9,939 nucleotides of DNA from JBBQSV01 sp038213615 (GCA_038213615.1 JBBQSV010000024.1:1-9939); one strand, 5' to 3'; shown: positions 1 through 6,646, counted from the stretch's first letter. Translations and numbers: made by a program. The notes: generated from the sequence alone by a model not told the origin.

Positions 1-20
1 ATATTGCTTAATGGGTGGCC

Positions 21-1082
21 ATGAAAACATCATCTTCATTTTATAAACATAAGCCTCTATTTGGCCTAGATTTTGGGTTTAGCACAGCTAAAATCATGCA
101 GATTGGCCAATCTTCAAAAGGTTTAGCTATTACTGGCTATGGTGTTGTCGACTTCGATCCTAGCGCCATTACCAACGGGGTCATCACCGATCCCGCCGGA
201 ATTGCCAAAGTCCTAAAAAAGTTATTTGAAACAGGCCTAGAAGGAGATATTACTGCCCGCCGGGTGGCCTTATCGATACCAGCCTCTAGATCTTACACGC
301 GCACCATGATTGCACCCAACATGACCGAGAAAGATCTAGCGGACGCCGTTAAATTGGAAGCCGAACAGTATATCCCGGTGCCAATTGATGATTTATATCT
401 AGATCATAGCGTGCTCCGCAAAAACAAGGCCCAGACCGAATTGCTAGTAGTCGCCAGCCCCAAAAAAATTATCGATAGCTACATGAGGCTGGCTGCCATT
501 TTAGGCATAGAAGTTGTGGCTATCGAACCAAGCAGTAGCTCAATCACGCGTCTTTTCACTCAATCTGAAATCCATGATGTGCCGACTGTACTGATTGATT
601 TTGGTTCGATATCCTCAGACATTATCATCTATGACCAGGTATTGATAGTTACCGGAGCCGTACCTAGTGGCGGCAACAACTTTACTGACTTGATCAGTCG
701 CTACCTAGGTGTAACTTACCAAGAAGCAACTATAATCAAACTTAAGTACGGGTTGGCAGTAAGTAAACGCCAAAAAGAAATCAAAACTGGTCTCCAGCCA
801 GTGCTAGACGCTATTATCAAAGAGGTTCGCCACACTATTCGTTACTACGAAGAACGGACTAAAGGCGGCAAAAAGATTGAGCAAATAATCACCACTGGGG
901 GTGGTGCAAACATGCCGGGGCTCGCCGAATACATGACAGACACCATCCGGGTAGCCGTACGTAGCTCAGACCCTTGGCAACATATGACGCCCAACAAAGT
1001 GAAGCCGCCCAAAACAAGCGACCGCCAGCTTTATGCAACGGTAGCCGGACTCGCCCTAATTGATCCTAGGATTATCCTATAA
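21..1082 (+). CDS. pilM: Type IV pilus assembly protein PilM (actin-like ATPase)
   Basis: PilM is a cytoplasmic actin-fold ATP-binding protein that docks on the N-terminal tail of PilN and links the pilus motor to the inner-membrane alignment complex. From ATG at 21 it has 353 residues, normal for the family. The actin-type nucleotide motifs are visible: phosphate-1 loop LFGLDFGFSTAK (13-24, Asp17), phosphate-2 loop LIDFGSISSD (about 191-200), and adenosine loop GGGANMPGL (about 293-301). The inserted SHS2-type region includes the typical YIPVPIDD (117-124). An in-frame GTG at 15 would add two residues; neither start has a clear ribosome site, and a stop at 9-11 rules out a longer protein. 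The stop codon overlaps the next ATG by one base (TAATG), so translation is probably coupled. Upstream pilus genes (pilB, pilC, pilT type) would lie outside the window. Identification is firm; the exact start is not. Confidence 0.95.
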   Translation: MKTSSSFYKHKPLFGLDFGFSTAKIMQIGQSSKGLAITGYGVVDFDPSAITNGVITDPAGIAKVLKKLFETGLEGDITARRVALSIPASRSYTRTMIAPNMTEKDLADAVKLEAEQYIPVPIDDLYLDHSVLRKNKAQTELLVVASPKKIIDSYMRLAAILGIEVVAIEPSSSSITRLFTQSEIHDVPTVLIDFGSISSDIIIYDQVLIVTGAVPSGGNNFTDLISRYLGVTYQEATIIKLKYGLAVSKRQKEIKTGLQPVLDAIIKEVRHTIRYYEERTKGGKKIEQIITTGGGANMPGLAEYMTDTIRVAVRSSDPWQHMTPNKVKPPKTSDRQLYATVAGLALIDPRIIL

Positions 1083-1675
1083 TGATAAATCTACTGCCAA
1101 CGGACGTAAAAAAGAGCATCAGTTATGCCCGGCGTAACATAATTTTACGACGCTGGGCAACCGGATTATTAGTAAGCATGCTTGGGGTCGGCGCCATTGT
1201 TGCATCTGGGTTCTTGTACATAAATCACACTATCAATGCCACCAGTTTTGCTAATGAAAGCATCCGCTCGAATTTAAATGCCCAAAATCTGGATCAGACC
1301 GAAAGCCAAGCCAAGGCTATATCTAACAACTTAAAATTGGTGGTGCAGGTTTTGTCACGGGAAGTACTATTCTCTAAGCTAATGCAGCAGATTGCCAGGG
1401 TAATACCGGCCAACGCCGAACTAACGGGGCTGCAGATCACCAAAACAGATGGCGCTATCGATCTAACTGCCAAGTCTAGTAATTATAACTCTGCCACCCA
1501 GGTGCAATTAAATCTAGCCGATCCCGCTAATAAGATTTTTGACAAAGCCGACATAACCAATATCGACTGTGGTAAAGCTGATCTGACCGATCCTAAGCAC
1601 CCCTGCCAGGTAACCATACGAGCCCAGTTTGCCAAAAACAACCCGTTCTTATTTATTAATGGGAACAAGCAATGA
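1082..1675 (+). CDS. pilN: Type IV pilus assembly protein PilN-like
   Basis: PilN is a bitopic inner-membrane protein that pairs with PilO and binds PilM through a short cytoplasmic N-terminal peptide. Here the protein opens with MINLLP, the conserved INLLP peptide that inserts into the PilM groove. A basic stretch follows (RRNIILRR), then one transmembrane helix at about 27-48 and a periplasm-side domain of about 145 residues containing a short helical region and a beta-rich part. Total length is 197 residues, similar to other PilN. It begins on the last base of pilM and ends in an ATGA overlap with the pilO-like gene, so the three are translationally coupled. AGGA about 10 bases upstream may assist initiation. 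There are two cysteines late in the protein (DCGKAD and HPCQV). The C-terminus contains KNNPF, echoing the NNPF end of the 98-residue protein two genes later. The assignment rests on the INLLP motif, topology and position. Confidence 0.9.
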   Translation: MINLLPTDVKKSISYARRNIILRRWATGLLVSMLGVGAIVASGFLYINHTINATSFANESIRSNLNAQNLDQTESQAKAISNNLKLVVQVLSREVLFSKLMQQIARVIPANAELTGLQITKTDGAIDLTAKSSNYNSATQVQLNLADPANKIFDKADITNIDCGKADLTDPKHPCQVTIRAQFAKNNPFLFINGNKQ

Positions 1676-2283
1676 CCAGTAAGCAAGTTTACTTCACGAT
1701 GATGAGTGTTGTCGTCCTACTCGGACTAGGTGTCGTTACTTCTGCGTACATTGGGGACCACTTACTACAAAGCCGGTCTGATAAGCTAGTTAAACTAAAG
1801 CTAGCTAACGCCGTACTTACCAAGCAACAAGATTCACTCAAGCAAGTTAAGAACGATATTGCGAAATATTCGACACTTAACAAGGAAGCCCAAGCGATTG
1901 TGCCACAAGATAAAGACCAGGCTCAGGCAGTACGAGAGTTAGTAAAAATTGCTAGTAAAACTGGCGTCAGCCTATCCAGTATAACTTTTCCAGCCTCCAG
2001 TCTAGGCTCCTCTAACGGCAAAGCCACCACTTCCAAATCACAAACCTCGCTTAGCCAAGTTCAGCCTGTGAAGGGCCTAAGTGGAACATATAGTATGGAG
2101 CTAACTGTAGCTCAGCAGGACACCACTTCCCCGGTGCCCTACACTAGCTTCGTTAACTTTTTGAACCAGTTAGAGCACAACCGCCGAACCGCCCAGGTCA
2201 CGAGTATTAACATCCAACCCAGTACCAGCAACGCTGGCCTAATTAACTTCACGTTAACTTTAAACTTATATATAAAGCCATGA
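1672..2283 (+). CDS. pilO: Type IV pilus assembly protein PilO-like
   Basis: This 203-residue protein has the PilO layout: a short cytoplasmic N-terminus, one transmembrane helix (about 8-27), a heptad-like coiled coil (about 32-68, LVKLKLANAVLTKQQDSLK and onward), and a C-terminal domain (about 85-200) of the alpha-beta ferredoxin-like type that dimerises with PilN. Within that domain, SFVNFLNQLEHNRRTAQV (about 159-176) matches the common PilO pattern of a helix ending in -LE--RR-. A low-complexity Ser/Thr/Gln segment lies at about 108-132. The ATG overlaps the pilN stop (ATGA) and is preceded by GGGA about seven bases upstream. PilO sequences diverge strongly, so the call depends on architecture plus its place directly after pilM and pilN. 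A GspM-like protein of the related type II secretion system is the main alternative and would have the same structural role. Confidence 0.85.
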   Translation: MTSKQVYFTMMSVVVLLGLGVVTSAYIGDHLLQSRSDKLVKLKLANAVLTKQQDSLKQVKNDIAKYSTLNKEAQAIVPQDKDQAQAVRELVKIASKTGVSLSSITFPASSLGSSNGKATTSKSQTSLSQVQPVKGLSGTYSMELTVAQQDTTSPVPYTSFVNFLNQLEHNRRTAQVTSINIQPSTSNAGLINFTLTLNLYIKP

Positions 2284-2576
2284 CTGATCACACCATAAAT
2301 CTAAGAAACAAACTTATGACCCTAATAACATGGGCAAGAATGCACCGACTAATATTGTTTATAGTCGCCATCTCAACCATCTACGGAGCACTACTTTTTA
2401 GAATTAACCTGCTCAACAATCAACAACCCAGCAGCAGCGACATATCCGCTAAGTTAAATACTGTTTCCAGACCACAAATTGATCAATCGGTAGTTAACAA
2501 AATTGAGCAACTTCGAGATAACAGTTCGCCTACCAGGACCCTATTCAATAACGCGCGTAATAATCCGTTCCAATAG
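2280..2576 (+). CDS. Small single-helix membrane protein of the pilus operon, unknown function
   Basis: A 98-residue protein fused to the pilus operon by an ATGA overlap with the pilO-like gene; there is no recognisable ribosome site, so expression probably depends on coupling. It has a short basic cytoplasmic head (1-21), one transmembrane helix (about 22-41), a Ser/Gln-rich linker (46-60), and a C-terminal tail of about 35 residues containing IDQSVVNKIEQLRDNS and ending in ARNNPFQ. I do not recognise a named family. Its position matches where pilP sits in classic pilMNOPQ operons. Many PilP/GspC-type alignment proteins have a basic-NPF or -DPF motif, so it may be a minimal PilP-like partner of PilN/PilO; this is inference. 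It has no lipoprotein box, unlike classical PilP, and is much shorter. An outer-membrane secretin gene (pilQ) does not follow, as expected for an organism without a conventional outer membrane. Confidence 0.8.
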   Translation: MTDHTINLRNKLMTLITWARMHRLILFIVAISTIYGALLFRINLLNNQQPSSSDISAKLNTVSRPQIDQSVVNKIEQLRDNSSPTRTLFNNARNNPFQ

Positions 2577-2612
2577 TGGGGAGCCTGGTCTGTACGGCCA
2601 TAAACTCAGCTG

Positions 2613-2640
2613 TTGACTATAAAACGGTTAAGCTTATAAT
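2613..2640 (+). promoter_or_regulatory. Sigma70-type promoter of the pilin-like gene
   Basis: TTGACT (2613-2618), a 16-base spacer, and a perfect TATAAT (2635-2640) lie in the 114-base gap between the pilus operon and the pilin-like gene. Transcription should begin near 2647, giving a leader of about 44 bases. It is the best-formed -35/-10 pair on the + strand of the window and means the pilin can be expressed apart from pilMNO. Confidence 0.8.
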
Positions 2641-2673
2641 CGGTGTAGAATCTTAGCTGCAAAACCCAAGTTA

Positions 2674-2678
2674 AAGGA
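2674..2678 (+). promoter_or_regulatory. Ribosome binding site of the pilin-like gene
   Basis: AAGGA (inside TTAAAGGAAC) is separated from the ATG at 2691 by 12 bases, which is longer than usual. The reading frame has a stop at 2682-2684, so no earlier in-frame start is possible and the ATG at 2691 is fixed. Confidence 0.6.
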
Positions 2679-2690
2679 ACGTGAGTTTAT

Positions 2691-3161
2691 ATGGTCTACA
2701 AAGAGCACCGACAAGGCGGTTTTACGGTTATTGAACTTTTCGTCTTAATTGTCGTTATATGTATATTGGCATACTTCGTCGCAACTACCTTTTCTAGCGT
2801 TAGACAACAAGATCGTAACAGTGCGCGGCGAACCAATGTAAAAGCGATAGCTAGAGCCCTGGAACTTTATAATGCCCAAAAGCTGTACTACCCTGCTTCG
2901 GCCGAACTTACTGCACCTGATGGAAGCGTTGCCATCTGGGTAGCAACTAACCTCAAAACTCTCGACATAAACTATTTACGCGACCCACTAGGTAATAATC
3001 TTTACCTAAATGCTGGTGATGCTACACGCACAATGTACGGTTATGTACCCAGCCCAGCTGGCTGTGATAATTCGCTACTAAATGAATGCAAATCCTTTGT
3101 CCTTACATATCTGCCAGAGAGTGGCATGTTAATCAAGACCAATAGCTTATCCGCAAATTAG
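2691..3161 (+). CDS. Type IV pilin-like protein (prepilin, class III signal peptide)
   Basis: A 156-residue prepilin. The leader MVYKEHRQGG is followed by FTVIEL: cleavage after Gly10 by a prepilin peptidase would expose Phe11 for N-methylation, with the conserved Glu at mature position 5 (Glu15). The hydrophobic assembly helix spans about 11-33 and continues as the alpha1-C helix to about residue 64. The globular part has the GspG/minor-pilin style segment YLRDPLGNN (95-103) and two cysteines (125 and 133, in GCDNSLLNECKSF), which probably form the disulfide that closes the C-terminal D-region. No second pilin follows, so this may be a major subunit or a minor/priming one; the sequence alone does not decide. 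It has its own promoter and leader, and ends 23 bases from the convergent PH-domain gene. The pseudopilin/pilin class is certain from the N-terminus; the subunit role is not. Confidence 0.93.
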   Translation: MVYKEHRQGGFTVIELFVLIVVICILAYFVATTFSSVRQQDRNSARRTNVKAIARALELYNAQKLYYPASAELTAPDGSVAIWVATNLKTLDINYLRDPLGNNLYLNAGDATRTMYGYVPSPAGCDNSLLNECKSFVLTYLPESGMLIKTNSLSAN

Positions 3162-3184
3162 CTGAATCTAAATAGACGGACACA

Positions 3185-3802
3185 CTACTGAGAACGGGGA
3201 ACCTCTAGCAATGGGTTGGCCCGTTTGGCGGCGCTAGGATTGTCGTTGATGAAGCGCTCCCGGGCATCTAGGATAATGTGTGCAAAAGTATCTGGTTTGG
3301 GGCAATATACAAAATGAAAGTCAGATTTTTCACCGGCTGTCTCGCATTTTAGGGTACCAAAACCGAAAATCTGGGCAAATATACCGTTTCTATCCGATGA
3401 CACATCTTCTATATTGGCCATTGATAACGCGGCAGTCTTAATTTTAAACAGGCCGATTCGCAGCACCTGGACAATACTATCGTCGGTAACTATCCAACGG
3501 TTATCACGATATAGCGCCGCCATGATCACCAGGAAAATAGCCGCCAGTGCTATAAGCAGTACTGACACCAAAGCTAATGCGTGACGAACCCCAGCACTAC
3601 CCGAAGCCGTTGGTAGCAGCAAGAATAATAGCCCCAGACCGAGCGCAACACCCAGTATGACTTCTAGAACCAGCACTACTAGGCCAAATGGGTGACGACG
3701 AATAACAACTATGGCGTGGTCGCCCTCTGGTATAGAGGGATCAACTACTTCGTGGCCCGGTTTGTCGGCGCTGGTCTCTGGCAAATTGTCTAAAATACCC
3801 AT
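3185..3802 (-). CDS. Membrane protein with bacterial PH domain
   Basis: A 205-residue protein with a charged N-terminal segment (1-30, including EGDHAIVVIRRHP), two transmembrane helices (about 39-64 and 73-98), and a C-terminal bacterial PH domain (bPH_2 / YdbS-like, about 99-178). The PH-domain signature is readable: NRWIVTDDSIV, then RIGLFKIK, MANIEDVSSDRNGI and IFGFGTLKCETAGE. A polar tail (180-205) follows. Such proteins occur widely in CPR bacteria and Firmicutes, but their biochemical role is unknown; PH-fold domains usually bind lipids or proteins. It is the last gene of the ruv block, 11 bases after ruvB, yet nothing about it suggests recombination. There is no Shine-Dalgarno sequence before the ATG; an extended -10 element sits ten bases upstream, so a nearly leaderless transcript is likely in addition to read-through from ruvB. 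Confidence 0.85.
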   Translation of the reverse strand: MGILDNLPETSADKPGHEVVDPSIPEGDHAIVVIRRHPFGLVVLVLEVILGVALGLGLLFLLLPTASGSAGVRHALALVSVLLIALAAIFLVIMAALYRDNRWIVTDDSIVQVLRIGLFKIKTAALSMANIEDVSSDRNGIFAQIFGFGTLKCETAGEKSDFHFVYCPKPDTFAHIILDARERFINDNPSAAKRANPLLEVPRSQ

Positions 3803-3812
3803 GCTTAAGTCT

Positions 3813-3821
3813 ATTATAACA
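3813..3821 (-). promoter_or_regulatory. Extended -10 promoter of the PH-domain gene
   Basis: On the - strand the sequence reads TGTTATAAT, a perfect extended -10 (TGn-TATAAT), overlapping the ruvB stop codon. No good -35 is visible at 16-18 bases upstream, which extended -10 promoters can tolerate. Transcription would begin near 3806, about four bases before the ATG at 3802, which itself has no ribosome site. The same nine bases occur before the metallophosphoesterase gene. Confidence 0.5.
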
Positions 3822-4842
3822 GGCTAGCCTGGCTAGATTTTGGTTTTGGATTTTTACTTAGATGAGCGTGAGCTTTGGCGGTCGTTTTACGGCCTTTGGG
3901 TGTTCTTTCTAGTAATCCAATCTGCATCAAGTACGGTTCATAATGGTCCTCGATGGTTGTCTGCTCATCCCCAAGCACGGCCGATAAGGTATTTAGCCCA
4001 ACTGGCCCACCACCATGATTTTCTATGATGGTGGTTAATAGCATACGATCCGATGGCTCTAGGCCCAAGTCATCGATATCCAGCAAGGCCAGGGCCTGTT
4101 TGGTAATGTCGGTGTTGATAATGCCGTCACCATTAACATCAGCATAGTCGCGGACCCTTTTGAGCAAACGGTTGGCAATACGTGGCGTCAGGCGGGCGCG
4201 CTTGGACAGCTCCGTAGCAGCCGGACTGTCAATGCTAGTATCCAAAATCTTGGCCGATCTAGTTATAATTTGGGCAACCTCTTCTGGGCTATAAAACTCT
4301 AACCGGTGGATCATGCCGAACCTATCACGCAGCGGAGCCGGCAAAGCACCAGTGCGAGTAGTGGCGCCAATAAGCGTGAACTTGGGCACGTCCAAACGTA
4401 AACTCTTGGCACTAGGGCCTTTGCCCAACATGATATCGATGGCGTAATCTTCCATAGCCGAATACAAAACCTCGGCCACCGTACGGCTGAGCCGGTGAAT
4501 CTCGTCGATAAATAGTATATCGCCGTCACCCAGGTTGGTTAGAATGCTGGCTAGGTCTGCTGCCCGCTCAATAGCTGGGCCACTGGTAATCCTAATCTGA
4601 GCCCCCATTTCGTGGGCAATGACACTAGCTAGTGTAGTTTTACCTAACCCGGGCGGACCAAATAGTAAAACATGGTCTATTGGTTCACCGCGTTTTTTGG
4701 CAGCCGTGATAGCTAGTTGTAAATTCTTTTTAACATGGCTCTGGCCAATGTATTCTTTAAAAGTTTTGGGCCGCAGGGTTTGTTCTAACTGCTGTTCGGC
4801 CTCGTCCTCGGCATCGGGCTTAGTAATGCGTTCGATAGCCAT
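3814..4842 (-). CDS. ruvB: Holliday junction branch migration helicase RuvB
   Basis: RuvB is the AAA+ ATPase motor that, as hexameric rings on either side of RuvA, drives branch migration of Holliday junctions. With the start used here it has 342 residues, the usual length. Motifs: Walker A GPPGLGKT (62-69), Walker B DILFIDE (108-114), sensor 1 region GATTRTG (159-165), arginine finger region PLRDRFG (170-176), sensor 2 TPRIANRLL (219-227), and the C-terminal winged helix with GGGPVGLNTLSAVLGDE (277-293). Two ATGs compete: 4851 (overlapping ruvA by eight bases) and 4842. I chose 4842 because AAGGCGG lies nine bases before it but directly abuts the first ATG. The start sits one base after the ruvA stop (TAGCATG). 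The tail after the winged helix is basic and Ser/Lys-rich. Function is certain. Confidence 0.97.
   Translation of the reverse strand: MAIERITKPDAEDEAEQQLEQTLRPKTFKEYIGQSHVKKNLQLAITAAKKRGEPIDHVLLFGPPGLGKTTLASVIAHEMGAQIRITSGPAIERAADLASILTNLGDGDILFIDEIHRLSRTVAEVLYSAMEDYAIDIMLGKGPSAKSLRLDVPKFTLIGATTRTGALPAPLRDRFGMIHRLEFYSPEEVAQIITRSAKILDTSIDSPAATELSKRARLTPRIANRLLKRVRDYADVNGDGIINTDITKQALALLDIDDLGLEPSDRMLLTTIIENHGGGPVGLNTLSAVLGDEQTTIEDHYEPYLMQIGLLERTPKGRKTTAKAHAHLSKNPKPKSSQASLL
3824..3836. repeat. 13-bp perfect palindrome CTAGCC-T-GGCTAG
   Basis: Two perfectly inverted six-base arms around a single central base, lying in the last codons of ruvB and ending three bases upstream of the extended -10 of the PH-domain gene. 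Such a place would suit an operator. As an RNA hairpin it is weak (five pairs with a three-base loop). It could also be chance, because CTAG-containing words are very common throughout this window. Confidence 0.35.
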
Positions 4843-4843
4843 G

Positions 4844-5425
4844 CTAGGCATCCGCCTTGAGGGCTAGTTTTATGCGCTGCTTGCTATCTAGCTTGGGGTC
4901 AATACCTCTCAGTGCGGTGCTAGCATCCGTCGGTGAATAACCCAGGCTAATCAGAGCCTGCAGGGCTTCGTCTTGCTGGTCCATGGGCGCATCATCTAAA
5001 AAGGCAGTAGCCGAATCGCTAGCACTCAAACCAACTTTGTTCTTTAGATCCACCACAATACGCTCGGCGGCTTTTTTGCCAATACCACTGGCACCAGAGA
5101 TAAACTTGGTGTCGCCGCCAGCAATAGCTGCCCGCAGGGATGTCTCTCTACCAAGGTTCATGATAGCCATACCGCCCTTGGGTCCGACTCCGTTAACACT
5201 GATTAATAATTCAAATAAGTCTTTGGCCGAACGAGATTTAAAACCAAATAGATCATGAGCGTTCTCGCGGATGGCCTCGTAAACATAGGTACTGACCTTG
5301 CCACCAACTTGAGACGATGCCTGGTCTTCTATGCTCATTAGCACACCATAGCCGACGCCAGCCACGTCAATAACTACTAGTTCCCCCAGTTTTTCGGCAA
5401 CATGGCCAGTAAGTTTCGCAATCAT
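4844..5425 (-). CDS. ruvA: Holliday junction DNA-binding protein RuvA
   Basis: RuvA forms tetramers that hold the Holliday junction in a square-planar form and load RuvB. The start is placed at the canonical MIAKLTG, giving 193 residues; an in-frame upstream start at 5485 would add 20 residues encoded inside ruvC and lacks family support. Domain I is the OB fold (1-62, with VAGVGYGV at 21-28 and LFGF at 59-62). Domain II has two helix-hairpin-helix motifs, VNGVGPKGG (77-85) and ASGIGKKAAER (112-122). A flexible linker (about 132-148) leads to the C-terminal RuvB-binding domain III (149-193, with ALISLGYSP). The loop equivalent to the acidic pin of the E. coli protein reads REN rather than RED, so one of the two acids is Asn. 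It begins eight bases after the ruvC stop; only TTAGG lies directly before the ATG. Confidence 0.96.
   Translation of the reverse strand: MIAKLTGHVAEKLGELVVIDVAGVGYGVLMSIEDQASSQVGGKVSTYVYEAIRENAHDLFGFKSRSAKDLFELLISVNGVGPKGGMAIMNLGRETSLRAAIAGGDTKFISGASGIGKKAAERIVVDLKNKVGLSASDSATAFLDDAPMDQQDEALQALISLGYSPTDASTALRGIDPKLDSKQRIKLALKADA
4852..4858 (-). promoter_or_regulatory. Ribosome binding site that selects the ruvB start
   Basis: On the - strand this reads AAGGCGG, one mismatch from the consensus AAGGAGG. It is nine bases before the ATG at 4842, a good spacing, and zero bases before the ATG at 4851, an unworkable one. It lies inside the last codons of ruvA, fitting coupled translation. Confidence 0.6.
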
Positions 5426-5433
5426 CCTAACTA

Positions 5434-5919
5434 TTATCGCATATTCTGGGCGTGAGTCAGCGCAGCAGCCAGCGCGTCGGCGCAATCATCTGGTTTGGGG
5501 ACTTCGTTTAGGCCCAGTAGTACCTTGACCATTTCCTGGACTTGCTTCTTATCGGCTCGTCCTTGCCCAGTAATGGCTAGCTTGATCTGCTGGGGAGTAT
5601 ATTCGTGTAACTCTAGGCCATTCTGCTGACCACAAAGTAGCACCACGCCACGGGCCTGGCTAACCGTCATGGCAGTTGTCACATTTTGACTAAAGAATAA
5701 CTTCTCGACTGACATGATTTGCGGCTTGGTAGCCGTGATGATATCTGTTAATTCCTCGTAGATAGTCAACAGTCGCACAGCGTCATCCTCATTAACTGGT
5801 GTACGGATTACGCCGGCGTCGACCATTTGGGGTTTGTTTTTGGAATCAATTTCGATAACCCCAAACCCCAATATGCCGGTACCTGGATCAATCCCCAGGA
5901 TACGCCGATTAGCTGCCAA
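5434..5919 (-). CDS. ruvC: Crossover junction endodeoxyribonuclease RuvC
   Basis: RuvC is the dimeric Mg-dependent nuclease that cuts Holliday junctions symmetrically. The 161-residue product carries the RNase H-like fold motifs in order: IDPGTG with catalytic Asp11, SVEKLFF with Glu72, the QARG helix (88-91), and DDCADALAAALTH, whose Asp145 and Asp148 correspond to the last catalytic acids. His156 is the family-conserved residue after them. The start is TTG at 5919, because the frame has no suitable ATG before the first strand (RRILGID) and a GAGGAA ribosome site stands just upstream. The start lies within the end of yebC (11-base overlap). The order yebC-ruvC-ruvA-ruvB is conserved across many bacteria, supporting co-transcription. 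Confidence 0.97.
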   Translation of the reverse strand: MAANRRILGIDPGTGILGFGVIEIDSKNKPQMVDAGVIRTPVNEDDAVRLLTIYEELTDIITATKPQIMSVEKLFFSQNVTTAMTVSQARGVVLLCGQQNGLELHEYTPQQIKLAITGQGRADKKQVQEMVKVLLGLNEVPKPDDCADALAAALTHAQNMR

Positions 5920-6640
5920 GGAATTCCTCGGGGATATCGAAGTTTACGTGAGTAGCTGTAACGTCATCTAACTCATCCAGAGCATCCATCAGGCGCATAA
6001 TCTTGCCAGCCGTAGCCGCATCACTAACCTGCACCGTAGTATTCGGCACATAAGTTAGCTCGGCTTCTAGGATCTCCAACCCGGCGGTTTGCAGACCGGT
6101 ACGGACTTTGGCGAGTTCTTTAGGGTCAGTATAAATTACAGATTCTTGATCTTCTTCCTGGACATCTTCGGCGCCAGCTTCTAGAGCTTGCATTAGTAAG
6201 TCATCACCACTGCCCTTGGCTCTAATCGTACCTTTACGCTCAAATTGAAAGGCCACGGCGCCCTTTTCGGCAATGTTGCCACCGTGTTTGGTAAAAGCTA
6301 GGCGCACTTCTGGGTAGGTACGGTTAATGTTATCGGTGGCGCACTCTACTAGTATGGCTACACCACCTGGACCGTAGCCTTCGTACATGACTTCTTGAAT
6401 TTGATCCCCACCCAGCTTGCCGCTACCACGATCAATCGACCGCTGAATGTTAGCTAGCGGCATGTTAGATGATTTGGCCTTATCTACAGCCAAGCGCAAG
6501 GAAAAGTTGGTGTCTGGATCGGCCCCAGCCCGAGCCGCCACCGCAATGTTGTTTCCCAGTTTAGTAAACACGGCGCCACGGGCGGCGTCTTTGACGCCCT
6601 TTTGCCGTTTGATTGTGCTCCACTTAGAATGTCCAGACAT
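5909..6640 (-). CDS. yebC: YebC/TACO1 family protein
   Basis: YebC-family proteins were first annotated as DNA-binding regulators (PmpR in Pseudomonas). Members have since been linked to translation, including easing ribosome stalling at proline stretches, and the mitochondrial relative TACO1 acts in translation. The 243-residue product is full length, starting with the canonical MSGHSKWSTIKRQKG. Further family blocks are MPLANIQRSIDRGSG (60-74), YEGYGPGGVA (86-95), LVECATDNINRT (97-108) and GGNIAEKGAVAFQFERKG (120-137). The C-terminal domain has the usual acidic character and ends DIPEEFLGS. TAGGT five bases before the ATG is a modest ribosome site. It starts six bases after comEC ends and overlaps ruvC by 11 bases, so it is inside the same transcription unit. 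Identity is certain; the cellular role in this organism (regulator or translation factor) is open. Confidence 0.97.
   Translation of the reverse strand: MSGHSKWSTIKRQKGVKDAARGAVFTKLGNNIAVAARAGADPDTNFSLRLAVDKAKSSNMPLANIQRSIDRGSGKLGGDQIQEVMYEGYGPGGVAILVECATDNINRTYPEVRLAFTKHGGNIAEKGAVAFQFERKGTIRAKGSGDDLLMQALEAGAEDVQEEDQESVIYTDPKELAKVRTGLQTAGLEILEAELTYVPNTTVQVSDAATAGKIMRLMDALDELDDVTATHVNFDIPEEFLGS
5924..5929 (-). promoter_or_regulatory. Ribosome binding site supporting the TTG start of ruvC
   Basis: The - strand reads GAGGAA, with the GAGG core six bases before TTG at 5919. It is embedded in the final codons of yebC and is one of the clearest Shine-Dalgarno matches in the window, which makes the rare TTG start credible. 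Confidence 0.65.
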
Positions 6641-6646
6641 CTTTAC

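Noticed and set aside
1672..1675. UGA recoding as in Absconditabacteria/Gracilibacteria
   Set aside because: TGA sits in ATGA stop-start overlaps at the ends of the pilN-like and pilO-like genes, at family-typical lengths, so it works as a stop.
3824..3850. Possible + strand intrinsic terminator (palindrome followed by T-rich ATTTTGGTTTTT)
   Set aside because: The stem is only five pairs with a three-base loop, the T-tract is interrupted, and it sits within the ruvB coding sequence on the opposite strand, about 660 bases past the pilin gene.
5426..5485. Longer RuvA start adding 20 residues (MRRRAGCCADS...)
   Set aside because: RuvA begins at MIxxLxG across bacteria; the extension lies inside the ruvC coding sequence.
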